From NCBI GenBank assembly GCA_944385935.1, contig CALWZC010000011.1, positions 1-64,000 on the forward strand: a stretch of DNA of 64,000 bases, read 5' to 3'. The notes under the pieces are model-generated. The model worked only from the letters and a program-made list of their open reading frames with translations, was not told the DNA's origin and did not search any database. Below are positions 25,325 to 33,964 of this stretch, in pieces (position 1 is the stretch's first letter; each line of letters begins with the position of its first letter). The position numbers were made by a program, and so were the translations under genes. The DNA is from an uncultured Anaerofilum sp. Lineage in GTDB: Bacteria > Bacillota > Clostridia > Oscillospirales > Ruminococcaceae.

Positions 25325-25930
25325 ATGAAAGGAACTGTTAGATTTGCTATTTGGTGGCTAAAAAAACAGCTATTAGCAACACTGGGGATTTTGCTGGCTT
25401 ATTTTGTAATAACAAAAGTTTTGTTTTCCACCAGTGTGTCAACATCCAATGTGTTTTTGCAGAATTTTGGAAATATAATTGCAGGGGCAGTGGCTTTTTT
25501 ACTTCCTTGGACATGGTTTTTGGAAGGCAAGCACCTTGCTTTTTCCATGGGAGCGACCCGAAAAGGATTTTTTCTGGTAGGGCAAATGCACAAATTGCCG
25601 GCGGTTCTTATTTCTTTGATGTTTCTTCTGCTTGCAGGGCAGAGGGGATTGCCAGTAGTGTCAGGGGCAGTGTCTGCCTTTGCTGCTGCCTGTATGAGTG
25701 AATGTATGGGTATCTGGAGTTGCCGCATGGGCAGAAAGGGACTGATTCTTTTTACAATCATGGCTGGCTTGTTTGGTGGTCTTGGTGCATTGGGCAGTAT
25801 GGGGGTTTTTCAAGATATAGGTTTTGTGTTACAATGGATACAGAATCCCTTGTTGCCTTGGGGAAGCCTACTGCTGTCTGCTGTATTGCTGGCAGTTAGT
25901 TGGCAGATGTTCCGAAAGATGGACGTGTGA
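25325..25930 (+). CDS. ABC transporter membrane protein (putative)
   Basis: A 201-residue integral membrane protein with about five hydrophobic segments and no motif I can name. It starts MKGTVRFAIWWLKKQLLAT, with GGAGG 8 bases upstream and only two bases after the ATPase stop. Position between an ABC ATPase and a second membrane protein suggests it is one half of the permease. Short loops contain the positively charged MGATRKGFFL typical of ABC-2-like permeases. Confidence 0.7.
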   Translation: MKGTVRFAIWWLKKQLLATLGILLAYFVITKVLFSTSVSTSNVFLQNFGNIIAGAVAFLLPWTWFLEGKHLAFSMGATRKGFFLVGQMHKLPAVLISLMFLLLAGQRGLPVVSGAVSAFAAACMSECMGIWSCRMGRKGLILFTIMAGLFGGLGALGSMGVFQDIGFVLQWIQNPLLPWGSLLLSAVLLAVSWQMFRKMDV

Positions 25931-25947
25931 AAAAGGAGGCGGAACAA

Positions 25948-26676
25948 ATGAAACAGGTGGCAAAGGTGGTACAATGTGGAGCAAAGAATACACGGGATAT
26001 TTCTTTTATTCTATTGGGTATGTTGCTTGTGATGGAAATTGTCCTCGTAGGGATATTGTTCTGGGGTGATAGTGATGCAACAATAGTGCCATTGGGTGGT
26101 ATTATGGTGTTAACGGTTGGTGGTATGTTGGTTTTTTTGACTACAGCTCTTGCCATTCCCTTGGAAATGAATCGTGCTGTGCGCTTTGGCATTCCCCGAA
26201 AACAAGCCTTGATAGGTTCCATTGTGTCCAGTTTAGGCTCTGTTGTGGCTTGGCTGTTGATTTCATTGCTGAGCCTTGGTATGGATATTTTGGTTTATCG
26301 CTTGCTTGTACCCTATGCAACCCTTGACGAATTGCAGGAACTTTTGCAGGAAATTGGATGGAACGGCCTTTTGTCAGGAATGGGGATTGTGATGGCAATA
26401 GTTGCTGCGGCAATTCTATTTAGCCTTGTGATGGGTGCTGTTGTGTCCCGATTTGGCAAGGTAGGATTTTGGACACTGTATATAGTAGTATTTGGTGGGA
26501 TATTTTTGGTAACTGCTGGGGCAAACGAAACAAACCTTTCATATTCTGTTCAAATGGTACTAGGTTTGTTACCCACCACGGCATGGATTATTCTTGCAGC
26601 AATGTTGGCACTGGCTGGAGCAGTATGGTCGGTGTGGCAGTTGCTCCACATGGAGGTACAAGATTTGTTTGGATAA
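25948..26676 (+). CDS. ABC transporter membrane protein (putative)
   Basis: A 242-residue membrane protein with about six hydrophobic segments. The loop AIPLEMNRAVRFGIPRKQALIG near residues 70-90 resembles the equivalent loop of the preceding gene product, as in paired permease halves. AAAGGAGG lies 8 bases upstream of ATG 25948, and the gene starts 17 bases after its neighbour stops. Likely second permease half of the GntR-controlled exporter. Confidence 0.7.
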   Translation: MKQVAKVVQCGAKNTRDISFILLGMLLVMEIVLVGILFWGDSDATIVPLGGIMVLTVGGMLVFLTTALAIPLEMNRAVRFGIPRKQALIGSIVSSLGSVVAWLLISLLSLGMDILVYRLLVPYATLDELQELLQEIGWNGLLSGMGIVMAIVAAAILFSLVMGAVVSRFGKVGFWTLYIVVFGGIFLVTAGANETNLSYSVQMVLGLLPTTAWIILAAMLALAGAVWSVWQLLHMEVQDLFG

Positions 26677-26694
26677 AAGGAGGAAAATACAAGA

Positions 26695-27615
26695 ATGATG
26701 GAATACAAAAAAGCGGCTTCCCGCATAGGCTGGGGAATGGCAGCGTTTTTCTTGACATCACAGGTGGCACAGGTGTTATTGATTTCCATAGTGGCATTGA
26801 TATTCCCAGCATTGGTAACACGCATTTCGGCAACCCTTTTGATAACAGATATAGGCATTTATGGCATTGGTTTACCGGTATTGATGTTGATTTGTAAAGG
26901 GGTGCCCAATGCAGACCCACAAACACCAAAGCAGCAAAAGCCAGTTACACCAGTGTTAATTTTAAAAACTTTGTGCATGGGATTTGCTGCCATGTATGTG
27001 GCAAACTTTATCTACCTTGGAATTATGACGGTATTTTCCAATGTCAGTGGTTACTCTTTAAACCAAAATGTCTTGGAAGGCGTTGTAGGGCAAAGCAGCT
27101 TATGGGAGGATATTTTAGTATTCTGTGTCATTCCTCCTATACTGGAGGAATTAGTATTCCGCAAGTATCTCTATAAGAAAATTGGTGCCTATGGCGACAA
27201 TGTGTTTATTTTTGTTTCGGGTTTGTGCTTTGGTTTATTCCATGGAAACCTAAATCAGTTTTTCTATGCTACACTACTAGGTTTTTTGTTGGCATGGCTG
27301 TATGTCACAACAGGCAATGTGGTATGGGGAATGTTAGTGCATATGATAATCAACATTGTGGGCGGTATTGTGGCGCCAGCCATCTTGGGAAATGATATTC
27401 TGCTCACTTTGTTTGGAGTCTTTGTTTTGGCGGTTATGATTACAGGAATTGTGTGTTTTATACGAGGAAAAAGACGGGGGGAATTTGCAGTAAACCCCGA
27501 GCGAAAAGCAGAAAAAGGCTGGGTAAAAAATACATTGTTAAATGTGGGCATGATGGCATACATTTTGCTGTTTATTGTGCTTTCTATTCTCATTTTGGCA
27601 ATGCCAAATTTGTAA
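26695..27615 (+). CDS. CPBP family intramembrane glutamic protease
   Basis: A 306-residue membrane protein of the CPBP (Abi, CAAX-like) family. The three catalytic motifs are present: PPILEELVFRKYLYKK (EExxxR) near residues 145-160, FGLFHGNLNQ (FxxxH with Asn) near 181-190, and VHMIINIVGG (HxxxN/B) near 215-224. About eight membrane segments. GGAGG precedes the ATG at 26695. It closes the GntR-ABC operon. Family members in Gram-positive bacteria include bacteriocin maturation or self-immunity proteins, so an antimicrobial-peptide role is possible but not shown. Confidence 0.9.
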   Translation: MMEYKKAASRIGWGMAAFFLTSQVAQVLLISIVALIFPALVTRISATLLITDIGIYGIGLPVLMLICKGVPNADPQTPKQQKPVTPVLILKTLCMGFAAMYVANFIYLGIMTVFSNVSGYSLNQNVLEGVVGQSSLWEDILVFCVIPPILEELVFRKYLYKKIGAYGDNVFIFVSGLCFGLFHGNLNQFFYATLLGFLLAWLYVTTGNVVWGMLVHMIINIVGGIVAPAILGNDILLTLFGVFVLAVMITGIVCFIRGKRRGEFAVNPERKAEKGWVKNTLLNVGMMAYILLFIVLSILILAMPNL

Positions 27616-27637
27616 GTATGGAAATAACAATACAATA

Positions 27638-27681
27638 AAAACAGGTGGTTTTGCAAAATAAAGTGCAAAACCACCTGTTTT
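27638..27681. terminator. Bidirectional terminator
   Basis: An 18-base perfect stem, AAAACAGGTGGTTTTGCA (27638-27655) with its complement (27664-27681). Ends both the CPBP operon and the convergent BTAD regulator operon. Confidence 0.9.
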
Positions 27682-27704
27682 GTTATGCAAAGAAAAAATA
27701 TTCT

Positions 27705-28913
27705 TTAAACAATGGGGTCTGGAGCAGTAAAATCCATTTGTATTACAAAATTTTTTAGCTCAGGTTGTTTTTTAAATGCCTCATCTAAACGCTTTTCCAC
27801 TGCATGACAATCCTCGTATTTGGTCATGGACAACAAGGTAACATATTGAAAGCGGCTAAATTGACAAAATACATCTCCTTTGCGCAAGGTGGAGCGAATA
27901 GTCCGCCGTAGCACAGCCATGGCGGAAGCGGTTTGTTGGCGACTGGGTAACAACCGTTTATCAGGGTGCAAAGAAAACAGCAAAATGGCAAGAGCGTTTC
28001 CACTGCGGCTTGCATTCCGTGCCAACATATGATACATATGTCGAAAAGCATCATAGTTGCAGAAGTAAGCCCCTTGCAAGGGAAGTTCACTTCGGATGGT
28101 TTCGTTTAAGTCCATCCGAATACGCATTAAATCCTCTTGTACACACGCATTATTTTCTGATGCCCACAAATAAATTTGCCGCAAAGAACGTGGAACAGGT
28201 TTATTCATTTGTTGGTAGCACAATTCTATTGCAATAGGATAATAATTGAGAACAGCAGTTTTCATTTCCAACTGCTGCAAAGCATTAAAGAGATGGGGAT
28301 AGATATTTTCTTGTTGAGGGGCAAGCATAGCTGCACGACTGCAAATAGAAAGGGCTTCGTGTGCACAAGCACAGTTATGCTGGGAAAGCAATAGTTGTGC
28401 AGTGTGAACAGATACCTGAATGTACTGGTCAAAAACGCTTTGTTTTCGGCTGTTGAGCCAAGGACGATTGGAAAAACAGGGAAGTAATTCTGCTTTGTAG
28501 ATATGCAAAGCCTCTCTGCCCAGTTCTAACTGAGAATGTGCCAGCACACCAGATTGACGCATCTGCCGGCAAAGCTGCCGAAACCGTACAAAATCTGACT
28601 GGACAGGAATGTCAGGGTTTAACTGGTATTGTTGCCCATTGGTTAAAATAAAAGGCACATCGGGAGCAGATTCATGCAGCATACGGCGGAGAGAGTACAC
28701 AGCGTTTTTTAACGCACCAGCAGGATTGGATGCTTTGTCCTCCCACAAGAAGTCCATCAATTGCTCATTGGACAGCGGCTGGTCTGCATACAGCAACAGC
28801 ATGGCAAAAAGTTCTAGATTTTTATTCATTCGCATGGTGGGGTCTACCAAAACGGTATCTCCCCACCGTACAGAAAATTCCCCCAGCAAGTTTACTTGCA
28901 AGAAAGGTTGCAT
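27705..28913 (-). CDS. BTAD-type transcriptional regulator with GGDEF-like C terminus
   Basis: A 402-residue protein. Residues 1-95 form an OmpR/SARP-type winged helix (VNLLGEFSVRWGDTVLVD, then LSNEQLMDFLWEDKASNP). Residues about 100-240 are a helical bacterial transcriptional activation domain (TPR-like). Residues 270-402 look like a nucleotide-cyclase fold (ALAILLFSLHPD, then RRTIRSTLRKGDVFCQFSRF), but the GGDEF residues that make cyclic-di-GMP are missing, so it is probably a sensory or dimerisation module. It follows the YesL-like gene after 15 bases and is read with it. Target genes unknown. Confidence 0.75.
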   Translation of the reverse strand: MQPFLQVNLLGEFSVRWGDTVLVDPTMRMNKNLELFAMLLLYADQPLSNEQLMDFLWEDKASNPAGALKNAVYSLRRMLHESAPDVPFILTNGQQYQLNPDIPVQSDFVRFRQLCRQMRQSGVLAHSQLELGREALHIYKAELLPCFSNRPWLNSRKQSVFDQYIQVSVHTAQLLLSQHNCACAHEALSICSRAAMLAPQQENIYPHLFNALQQLEMKTAVLNYYPIAIELCYQQMNKPVPRSLRQIYLWASENNACVQEDLMRIRMDLNETIRSELPLQGAYFCNYDAFRHMYHMLARNASRSGNALAILLFSLHPDKRLLPSRQQTASAMAVLRRTIRSTLRKGDVFCQFSRFQYVTLLSMTKYEDCHAVEKRLDEAFKKQPELKNFVIQMDFTAPDPIV

Positions 28914-28928
28914 GGTAATCGCTCTCCT

Positions 28929-29768
28929 TTATTCATCCGATGAAGTGGTATCCTGTGAAGATTCTGAATATGCTTTCATTTCTGCCTCTCGACGAATGTT
29001 GAACTGTTCCTCAATGTGAAAGATATCATTTAGAGGTTTATAGATGATAAACAGACCTGTAAAGACTGGAATCCATAGACCAATAATCACAAAAATAGGA
29101 ACTGTTAAAGGTAAGAAAAGAATTTGTGCTCCCAGTAATCCAATTTGGATGATTGCCGCTGGAAGACTGCGAGGCAAAAGGCCCAAAGAAAGGCGTAAAC
29201 TATTGGTAAAAATAGCTTTGGTTGGTAAGTCTAGTAAAACCAGTTGTGGGAAATAGAACAACACCATCATAGAGATAAGCAGTACATCTAAAAACAATAA
29301 GGCCAATACAAAGGAAGATGTGGTGTGCCGAAAATATAAAATAAAACCAAATATTTGCAGCAAAAATACAAAACAAAGCACAACACCTGCAACGGCACCC
29401 TGACGGAAATTATCACGAAAAGCCTTTTTATAGGTGTGCCAAAAGAACTTTGGTTCATCCCGTAGACTTTTAAGCATTAAGGACAGCATAGCACAAAGTC
29501 CCGGACCTGCTAAAACGCCAAAAGAACTGCCAAGTACAAGACCTAAAATCAAAATTAGTAAATTGGGGTCTAGTAACAGCCACACACCAGCCAGAATGGC
29601 AACGATTAATGTGGGCGCAAAACATAAGACTGTGAGAAGATTTGCTTTGGTAAAATCCCATAAATCACGGCCCACAATTTCGAACCATCGTGAAATACCT
29701 GTTTTACGGGGGGCATCTTTGGCGACGCCGGGCCCCGGTCTGTCATAACGCATGTTGAAAAGACCCAT
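28929..29768 (-). CDS. YesL/DUF624-like membrane protein
   Basis: A 279-residue protein with about six membrane segments and a charged C-terminal tail rich in Ser/Asp/Glu. The segment RWFEIVGRDLWDFTKANLLTVL near the N terminus and YFPQLVLLDLPTKAIFTNSL near residue 190 resemble the YesL/DUF624 family found beside sugar-utilisation or regulator genes. GGAG precedes ATG 29768. It is the first gene of a two-gene operon with the BTAD regulator, driven by TTGCCA-N17-TATCAT. Function unknown. Confidence 0.7.
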   Translation of the reverse strand: MGLFNMRYDRPGPGVAKDAPRKTGISRWFEIVGRDLWDFTKANLLTVLCFAPTLIVAILAGVWLLLDPNLLILILGLVLGSSFGVLAGPGLCAMLSLMLKSLRDEPKFFWHTYKKAFRDNFRQGAVAGVVLCFVFLLQIFGFILYFRHTTSSFVLALLFLDVLLISMMVLFYFPQLVLLDLPTKAIFTNSLRLSLGLLPRSLPAAIIQIGLLGAQILFLPLTVPIFVIIGLWIPVFTGLFIIYKPLNDIFHIEEQFNIRREAEMKAYSESSQDTTSSDE

Positions 29769-29821
29769 ATTGGAAAACTCCTTTGTGAGAACTACTGGCA
29801 AAAAACTGCCTTTTTAAGATA

Positions 29822-29850
29822 ATGATAGACTATTTTATAAAACTTGGCAA
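29822..29850 (-). promoter_or_regulatory. Promoter of YesL-BTAD operon
   Basis: Minus strand TTGCCA (29845-29850), 17-base spacer, TATCAT (29822-29827). Confidence 0.6.
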
Positions 29851-30004
29851 GGGAGATAGTTGTTAGGCACAAATGAAAGGGGTATCTTTGTGAAAAGTAA
29901 ATAAAAAAAATTGTGCAAAACAACCAATAGAAAGAAAGACCTCGCTGTATACAATAGAATTGTGAGAAATGTATGTGAAAAAGAAACTTACCTCCAGACG
30001 ACTA

Positions 30005-30033
30005 TTGAAACCACAATCCAAACAAGCTACAAT
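30005..30033 (+). promoter_or_regulatory. plsC promoter
   Basis: TTGAAA (30005-30010), 17-base spacer, TACAAT (30028-30033), 30 bases before the TTG start. Confidence 0.65.
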
Positions 30034-30063
30034 AGAGAGTACCACAAAAGGAGGAAAAACACA

Positions 30064-30792
30064 TTGAGAACAATTATTTGGTTTTGTTGGTTTTGGTTGC
30101 AACTGATAGGGTTGCTTCCTGTTTTGCATAAAGGAAAAAAGGCTTTGCAGCAAGGAAAAAATGCAGAAGTAGACCAATTGGTAGAAAAAATGGTGCCAAA
30201 ATGGGCAAATGGTTTGCTGAAGTTGGCAGGTGTGACAGTGGATGTGAAAGGAAAAGAAAATATTCCTTCCAATCAAGCAGTGGTTTTTGTAGCAAATCAC
30301 CGCAGTTACTATGACATTCCTCTTATGCTTACCAGTTTAGACAAGCCCCACCCATTGGTAGCCAAAAAGGAGATTGAAAAAATCCCTATTGTTAGGGGAT
30401 GGATGGAGCTGTTGCGTTGTGTATTTTTGGATAGAGAAAATCCACGCAAGGGTATGGAAGCCATGAATCAAGCAATGGACAATCTAAAAAAGGGATACTC
30501 TGTAATTGTGTTTCCTGAGGGAACTCGGTCTAAAGGAAGCGAGCTGGATTTGAACGAATTTAAAGCAGGGGCTTTTCGCATTGCAACAAAAACAAAGGTA
30601 CCTGTAGTGCCTGTGGCCATCCATGCTAGCAGAGATATCATGGAAAACAATGGTGGATGGATGAAACCCACTCATGTTACCATTCAGATTCTTTCCCCTA
30701 TTTCAACCATGGATATGGATAAAGAACAGCTTCGGCAGATTCCCCAACTAACACAGCAGAAAATTTTGGAACAATTACAAAAAATGCAGTAA
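30064..30792 (+). CDS. plsC: 1-acyl-sn-glycerol-3-phosphate acyltransferase
   Basis: A 242-residue PlsC-type acyltransferase that adds the second acyl chain in phosphatidic acid synthesis. The catalytic NHRSYYDIP (HX4D) lies near residues 79-87 and the glycerol-phosphate-binding FPEGTRSKGS near 153-162; an N-terminal hydrophobic segment (TIIWFCWFWLQLIGLLPVL) anchors it. Start is TTG 30064, with GGAGG 8 bases upstream; the longer frame from 29911 passes through the promoter. It is followed 19 bases later by an anchored hypothetical protein. Confidence 0.92.
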   Translation: MRTIIWFCWFWLQLIGLLPVLHKGKKALQQGKNAEVDQLVEKMVPKWANGLLKLAGVTVDVKGKENIPSNQAVVFVANHRSYYDIPLMLTSLDKPHPLVAKKEIEKIPIVRGWMELLRCVFLDRENPRKGMEAMNQAMDNLKKGYSVIVFPEGTRSKGSELDLNEFKAGAFRIATKTKVPVVPVAIHASRDIMENNGGWMKPTHVTIQILSPISTMDMDKEQLRQIPQLTQQKILEQLQKMQ

Positions 30793-30811
30793 ATACAAAG
30801 GAGACCCAACT

Positions 30812-31528
30812 ATGGCAAGCGCATGGTATACAAGAAATATCAAGCCAGAAGATATACAGCCAGACAAACCCGCAGAACCAATGACCAAAAAACAAAAATG
30901 GGAAAACTTTTGGTTCTATTATAGGTGGCATGTTTTGGCAGGCACATTTGTAATACTGTTAATAGTACTATTTGCCTATGATATTCTCACTCAAAAAAAG
31001 CCGGATGTGGAGATTTCTCTAGTAACAGCCCAAACACTTCCAGATAGTTTGCTTCGCTCGATAACAGAGCAGTTGCAGCAAAACCCTGCATTTGAGGATG
31101 TAAATGGAGATGGAGAAGTATTGGTTCATCTGAATCAATACAATATTTCTACAGATGGTTCCCAAGAAACAGACCCCACAATGCAAATGGCAGGAACTGT
31201 AAAGTTAACCGCAGATATTCAGGCAGGGCTTTCCACTATTTTTATTACAGATAATATTGAGGGAGTACAAGAACTGACAGGGATTTTTTCGGAAGAAGAA
31301 GGTGCTGTATGGGTGCCTTGGCAACAGGCTGAGGGAATGAATCAACTGGATTTAGTAGTAGATGACCCATTGTTGAATGGCCCTACAGATTTTTCCGATA
31401 CTATGGAAGATTTTGTAGTAGCACGAAGGGGCTATACTGGAAATGAAAAAGAAGATGTGCTAAACACAGCAAAACTAGGGGATAAAATCTATGAAAGCCT
31501 GACAGGAGTACCATCACGATGGAAATAA
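30812..31528 (+). CDS. Membrane-anchored hypothetical protein
   Basis: A 238-residue protein: a charged cytoplasmic lead (KKQKWENFWFYYRWHVLAG), one membrane segment (about residues 42-60), and a soluble domain of about 175 residues outside. The sequence WFYYRWHVL followed by a single membrane segment is common in uncharacterised Clostridia proteins. A short DVNGDGEV near residue 95 resembles a Ca-binding dockerin-like loop but is single. AAAGGAG precedes the ATG. It sits between plsC and a 58-residue overlapping ORF. Function unknown. Confidence 0.75.
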   Translation: MASAWYTRNIKPEDIQPDKPAEPMTKKQKWENFWFYYRWHVLAGTFVILLIVLFAYDILTQKKPDVEISLVTAQTLPDSLLRSITEQLQQNPAFEDVNGDGEVLVHLNQYNISTDGSQETDPTMQMAGTVKLTADIQAGLSTIFITDNIEGVQELTGIFSEEEGAVWVPWQQAEGMNQLDLVVDDPLLNGPTDFSDTMEDFVVARRGYTGNEKEDVLNTAKLGDKIYESLTGVPSRWK

Positions 31529-31695
31529 GAGACGCAAAACAATCCCCTTACCGGCGATTTTTTACCCAAAATAGAACAGTGGAAGAGCTGGTACTACAAG
31601 CAAAACAGAGGGAGAATGTGGTCATCTCAGAGAATACAGAAAAATGTTTTATTTACAATAAGCCTATTTTTGCAGATAATACAGACCAAGAGTAA
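31519..31695 (+). CDS. Small overlapping ORF, 58 aa, hypothetical
   Basis: Starts at ATG 31519, inside the last four codons of the preceding gene, and stops at 31693-31695, just before a terminator. AGGAG lies about 10 bases upstream. The product begins MEIRDAKQSPYRRFF, is charged and has one Cys. The overlap, the ribosome binding site and the terminator directly after the stop support a real translationally coupled gene. No family recognised. Confidence 0.6.
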   Translation: MEIRDAKQSPYRRFFTQNRTVEELVLQAKQRENVVISENTEKCFIYNKPIFADNTDQE

Positions 31696-31734
31696 AAAAG
31701 AAGCCTTGCAGCAAAGCTGCAAGGCTTCTTTTTT
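31694..31734. terminator. Bidirectional terminator
   Basis: AAGAAGCCTTGCAGC pairs with GCTGCAAGGCTTCTT around AAA, with A and T runs on either side. Serves the 30812-31695 genes and the convergent FapA-like gene. Confidence 0.9.
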
Positions 31735-31748
31735 CAATGAATGTGATT

Positions 31749-33359
31749 TTAGAACGGAACAAAGGATATATCCTTGTCACGAAATACCACTCGATGATGT
31801 TGCCATATTTTGGTGGAATGGTACGAGCTGGAGCCAATATGAATGGTGGCAGGAGGATAAAATGTATCTACCTCAATTTCACAGGCTTCTGGATTAAAAG
31901 ATTCTTCCAACTTAGCAATGGTTTTTTGCAGTTTATTGATGTGCATTGTGTCAATGGTGCGTTGGAACTTTAGCTGCTGCAATAACTTTTTATATTGGCT
32001 TTCAAGCGAGGTTTGCTCCTCTAAAAAAGTAATATTTTTATTGGTCGCAGAAAGTTTGTTTTCCAAGTTTTGCAGTTCTTTTTGATTTTGTTGTAACTGT
32101 TGTAGTACATCTGGGTCCATACCCATGGAAATAGTAATTGTACGGTTGGCAGAGTTACCGATAGTGCGTGCAGAAATTTTTCTTCCCACACGAACAGTAC
32201 CCCCAACCAAAGTACCTTTTCCACGAGTAATATTAATGTCGCTCAGCGCAGAAATATTGCTGTTTACAATATATTCTGCTGTAATATTGCCTTTGGCGCG
32301 CACAGTGGCGTTCTCAATAAATTTGCAAGAAATATTTTTTGCCGATTCTATTACTGCACTTCCATCGCTTTTTACACCAGTAGAAATCTGAATATCTCCT
32401 TGAGCAGATATATAGGCATTCTCCACTACACCAGAGATATTTATTGTTCCCTTTGCATATACCATGAAGCCAGAAAGAACACTACCTTTGATGACTACAT
32501 TTCCGGGCATGGTGATGTTTCCCACATTTCCATCCACGTTACCATGAATTACTAGAGTGGTTTCCACAGAAAATACATTATTAGCAAACACCAACCGACC
32601 TTCACACTGGGCAATCAATTTGGTTTGGTCCAAAGAGTATTTCACATTTTGGCCAGCAGGCACAGCAGGCATAACACCATCTTTGGCAGGGATGGGTTTT
32701 CCAGTAACAGTTTCTCCGGGGACACCTTCTGTTGCTTGGAGAACATCACAAATAACATCTCCAGCCTTTACTGTTTTCAACCAGCCTAAATCCCGATAGT
32801 CAACGGTATCGTTCTCATCCACTCGAACAGTATAGGAGGCTTCTCTCGAAAAAAGCTCTGTGATCTTTCCGTCTGTTCCATGGACAGGTGAACGACCTCG
32901 AGCCACAGTAAATGCTGTAAAGCATTCTAGGCAGCAAGATACACAAGCCTCACTGTCAATGCCACTACAAACACCTGCAGATGTGAGGGCTTCGGCAACT
33001 TTGGCAGGAGAAACCGGTACACCATGGCCGATAGCTGGCAAAACCATTATGTAAGCAGATAAAGCATCCGAAGAAATTTTCACAATGCATTCTCCATCTA
33101 CACAAGGTTCACAGGGCTGCTCCTCCGCAGGAGTGCCTTCTGGCACAGCAGGGGGAACAAAGCCCGGTTGCTGCCACTGCAACCATTCTTTGTATGTGTT
33201 CAGCCATTTTGGTAAAGAGGAATGCTCCAGTTCTTCTACAAAATATAGCAAACCATCTGTTGCTGGTTCTTCAGGATTGATAAATTGCCTAATGTCATCC
33301 GAAGAAAAGTTGCGCTTTGGATTCCACAATTGAACCGCTTCGAATAAAACATGTTCCAT
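31749..33359 (-). CDS. FapA/DUF342 family protein
   Basis: A 536-residue protein of the FapA (DUF342) family. Residues about 95-290 are the N-terminal domain with TVARGRSPVHGTDG and GVPGETVTGKPIPAKDG; residues about 270-410 are a right-handed beta-helix of repeated short strands; residues about 418-485 form a coiled coil. The domain order is normal, but eight Cys (positions 83, 86, 91, 131, 139, 142, 143, 146) cluster in the N-terminal part. FapA proteins have been linked to flagellar assembly and polar localisation, although many Clostridia carry it without flagella. GAGGT lies 6 bases before the ATG. Promoter TTGCAC-N17-TATAAT is 47 bases upstream. Confidence 0.85.
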   Translation of the reverse strand: MEHVLFEAVQLWNPKRNFSSDDIRQFINPEEPATDGLLYFVEELEHSSLPKWLNTYKEWLQWQQPGFVPPAVPEGTPAEEQPCEPCVDGECIVKISSDALSAYIMVLPAIGHGVPVSPAKVAEALTSAGVCSGIDSEACVSCCLECFTAFTVARGRSPVHGTDGKITELFSREASYTVRVDENDTVDYRDLGWLKTVKAGDVICDVLQATEGVPGETVTGKPIPAKDGVMPAVPAGQNVKYSLDQTKLIAQCEGRLVFANNVFSVETTLVIHGNVDGNVGNITMPGNVVIKGSVLSGFMVYAKGTINISGVVENAYISAQGDIQISTGVKSDGSAVIESAKNISCKFIENATVRAKGNITAEYIVNSNISALSDINITRGKGTLVGGTVRVGRKISARTIGNSANRTITISMGMDPDVLQQLQQNQKELQNLENKLSATNKNITFLEEQTSLESQYKKLLQQLKFQRTIDTMHINKLQKTIAKLEESFNPEACEIEVDTFYPPATIHIGSSSYHSTKIWQHHRVVFRDKDISFVPF

Positions 33360-33406
33360 AAAACAACCTCATTATACACCAAGATAAGGGGTAGCATTTT
33401 ATTCTT

Positions 33407-33435
33407 ATTATAGTACAACTTTGGGGGCAGTGCAA
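33407..33435 (-). promoter_or_regulatory. Promoter of FapA-like gene
   Basis: Minus strand TTGCAC (33430-33435), 17-base spacer, TATAAT (33407-33412). Confidence 0.65.
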
Positions 33436-33509
33436 TAAATTTGAAAATAAAATAATCGGATGCAATTTTTTATGTTGCACCCGATATAACGTAACATTTT
33501 ATTAGAAAA

Positions 33510-33920
33510 TTAAGCTATGCCTTGGCTGCGCAGGTGTGCAGCTACTTTGGTATCCTGCATACGAATGTGGTTGGTAAACCATGTGGCTACATTCATGTTG
33601 ATTTCTGCCAATAACTGTACCGATGCACCTTCTGCTTGGATACGGCGAGAAAGGTTTTGAACAGTAGTGCGGAATTGTTTGTGATAGTTGAGATGGTTTG
33701 TCAAATCAGGATAATTTGACTTACGTTGCAATGCCTCTTCATCGGTGAAGTGCTTAATGGTGTATTCCTCCAAAAAGCGGATGGTTCGCAGCATTTCCTC
33801 TCGACCTTTTCCACTACGGCAAGCCTCCAACAGTTGGCCGATAATACGAATAAGTTCTTTATGTTCAGAATCAATCAAAGGATTTCCTGTAGCTAAATCA
33901 TCTGTCCATACAAAAGTCAT
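33510..33920 (-). CDS. Bacteriohemerythrin
   Basis: A 136-residue stand-alone hemerythrin with a di-iron site that binds oxygen or nitric oxide reversibly. All seven ligands are present: His20, His57, Glu61, His76, His80, His118 and Asp123, in the order and spacing of the family (H...HxxxE...HxxxH...HxxxxD). The N terminus FVWTDDLATGNPLIDSEHKE is typical. GGAGGT lies 10 bases before ATG 33920. It is divergent from a chemoreceptor gene, and a palindrome lies between them. A role in oxygen or NO sensing, delivery or detoxification is likely in this anaerobe. Confidence 0.95.
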   Translation of the reverse strand: MTFVWTDDLATGNPLIDSEHKELIRIIGQLLEACRSGKGREEMLRTIRFLEEYTIKHFTDEEALQRKSNYPDLTNHLNYHKQFRTTVQNLSRRIQAEGASVQLLAEINMNVATWFTNHIRMQDTKVAAHLRSQGIA

Positions 33921-33964
33921 TGTAAAAGTCACCTCCATAAGGGATTTATAATGTTACTAGGTAA

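Noticed and set aside
30812..31528. Dockerin-like Ca-binding protein from a DVNGDGEV segment
   Set aside because: Only a single loop is present and no second repeat or cohesin partner is visible.
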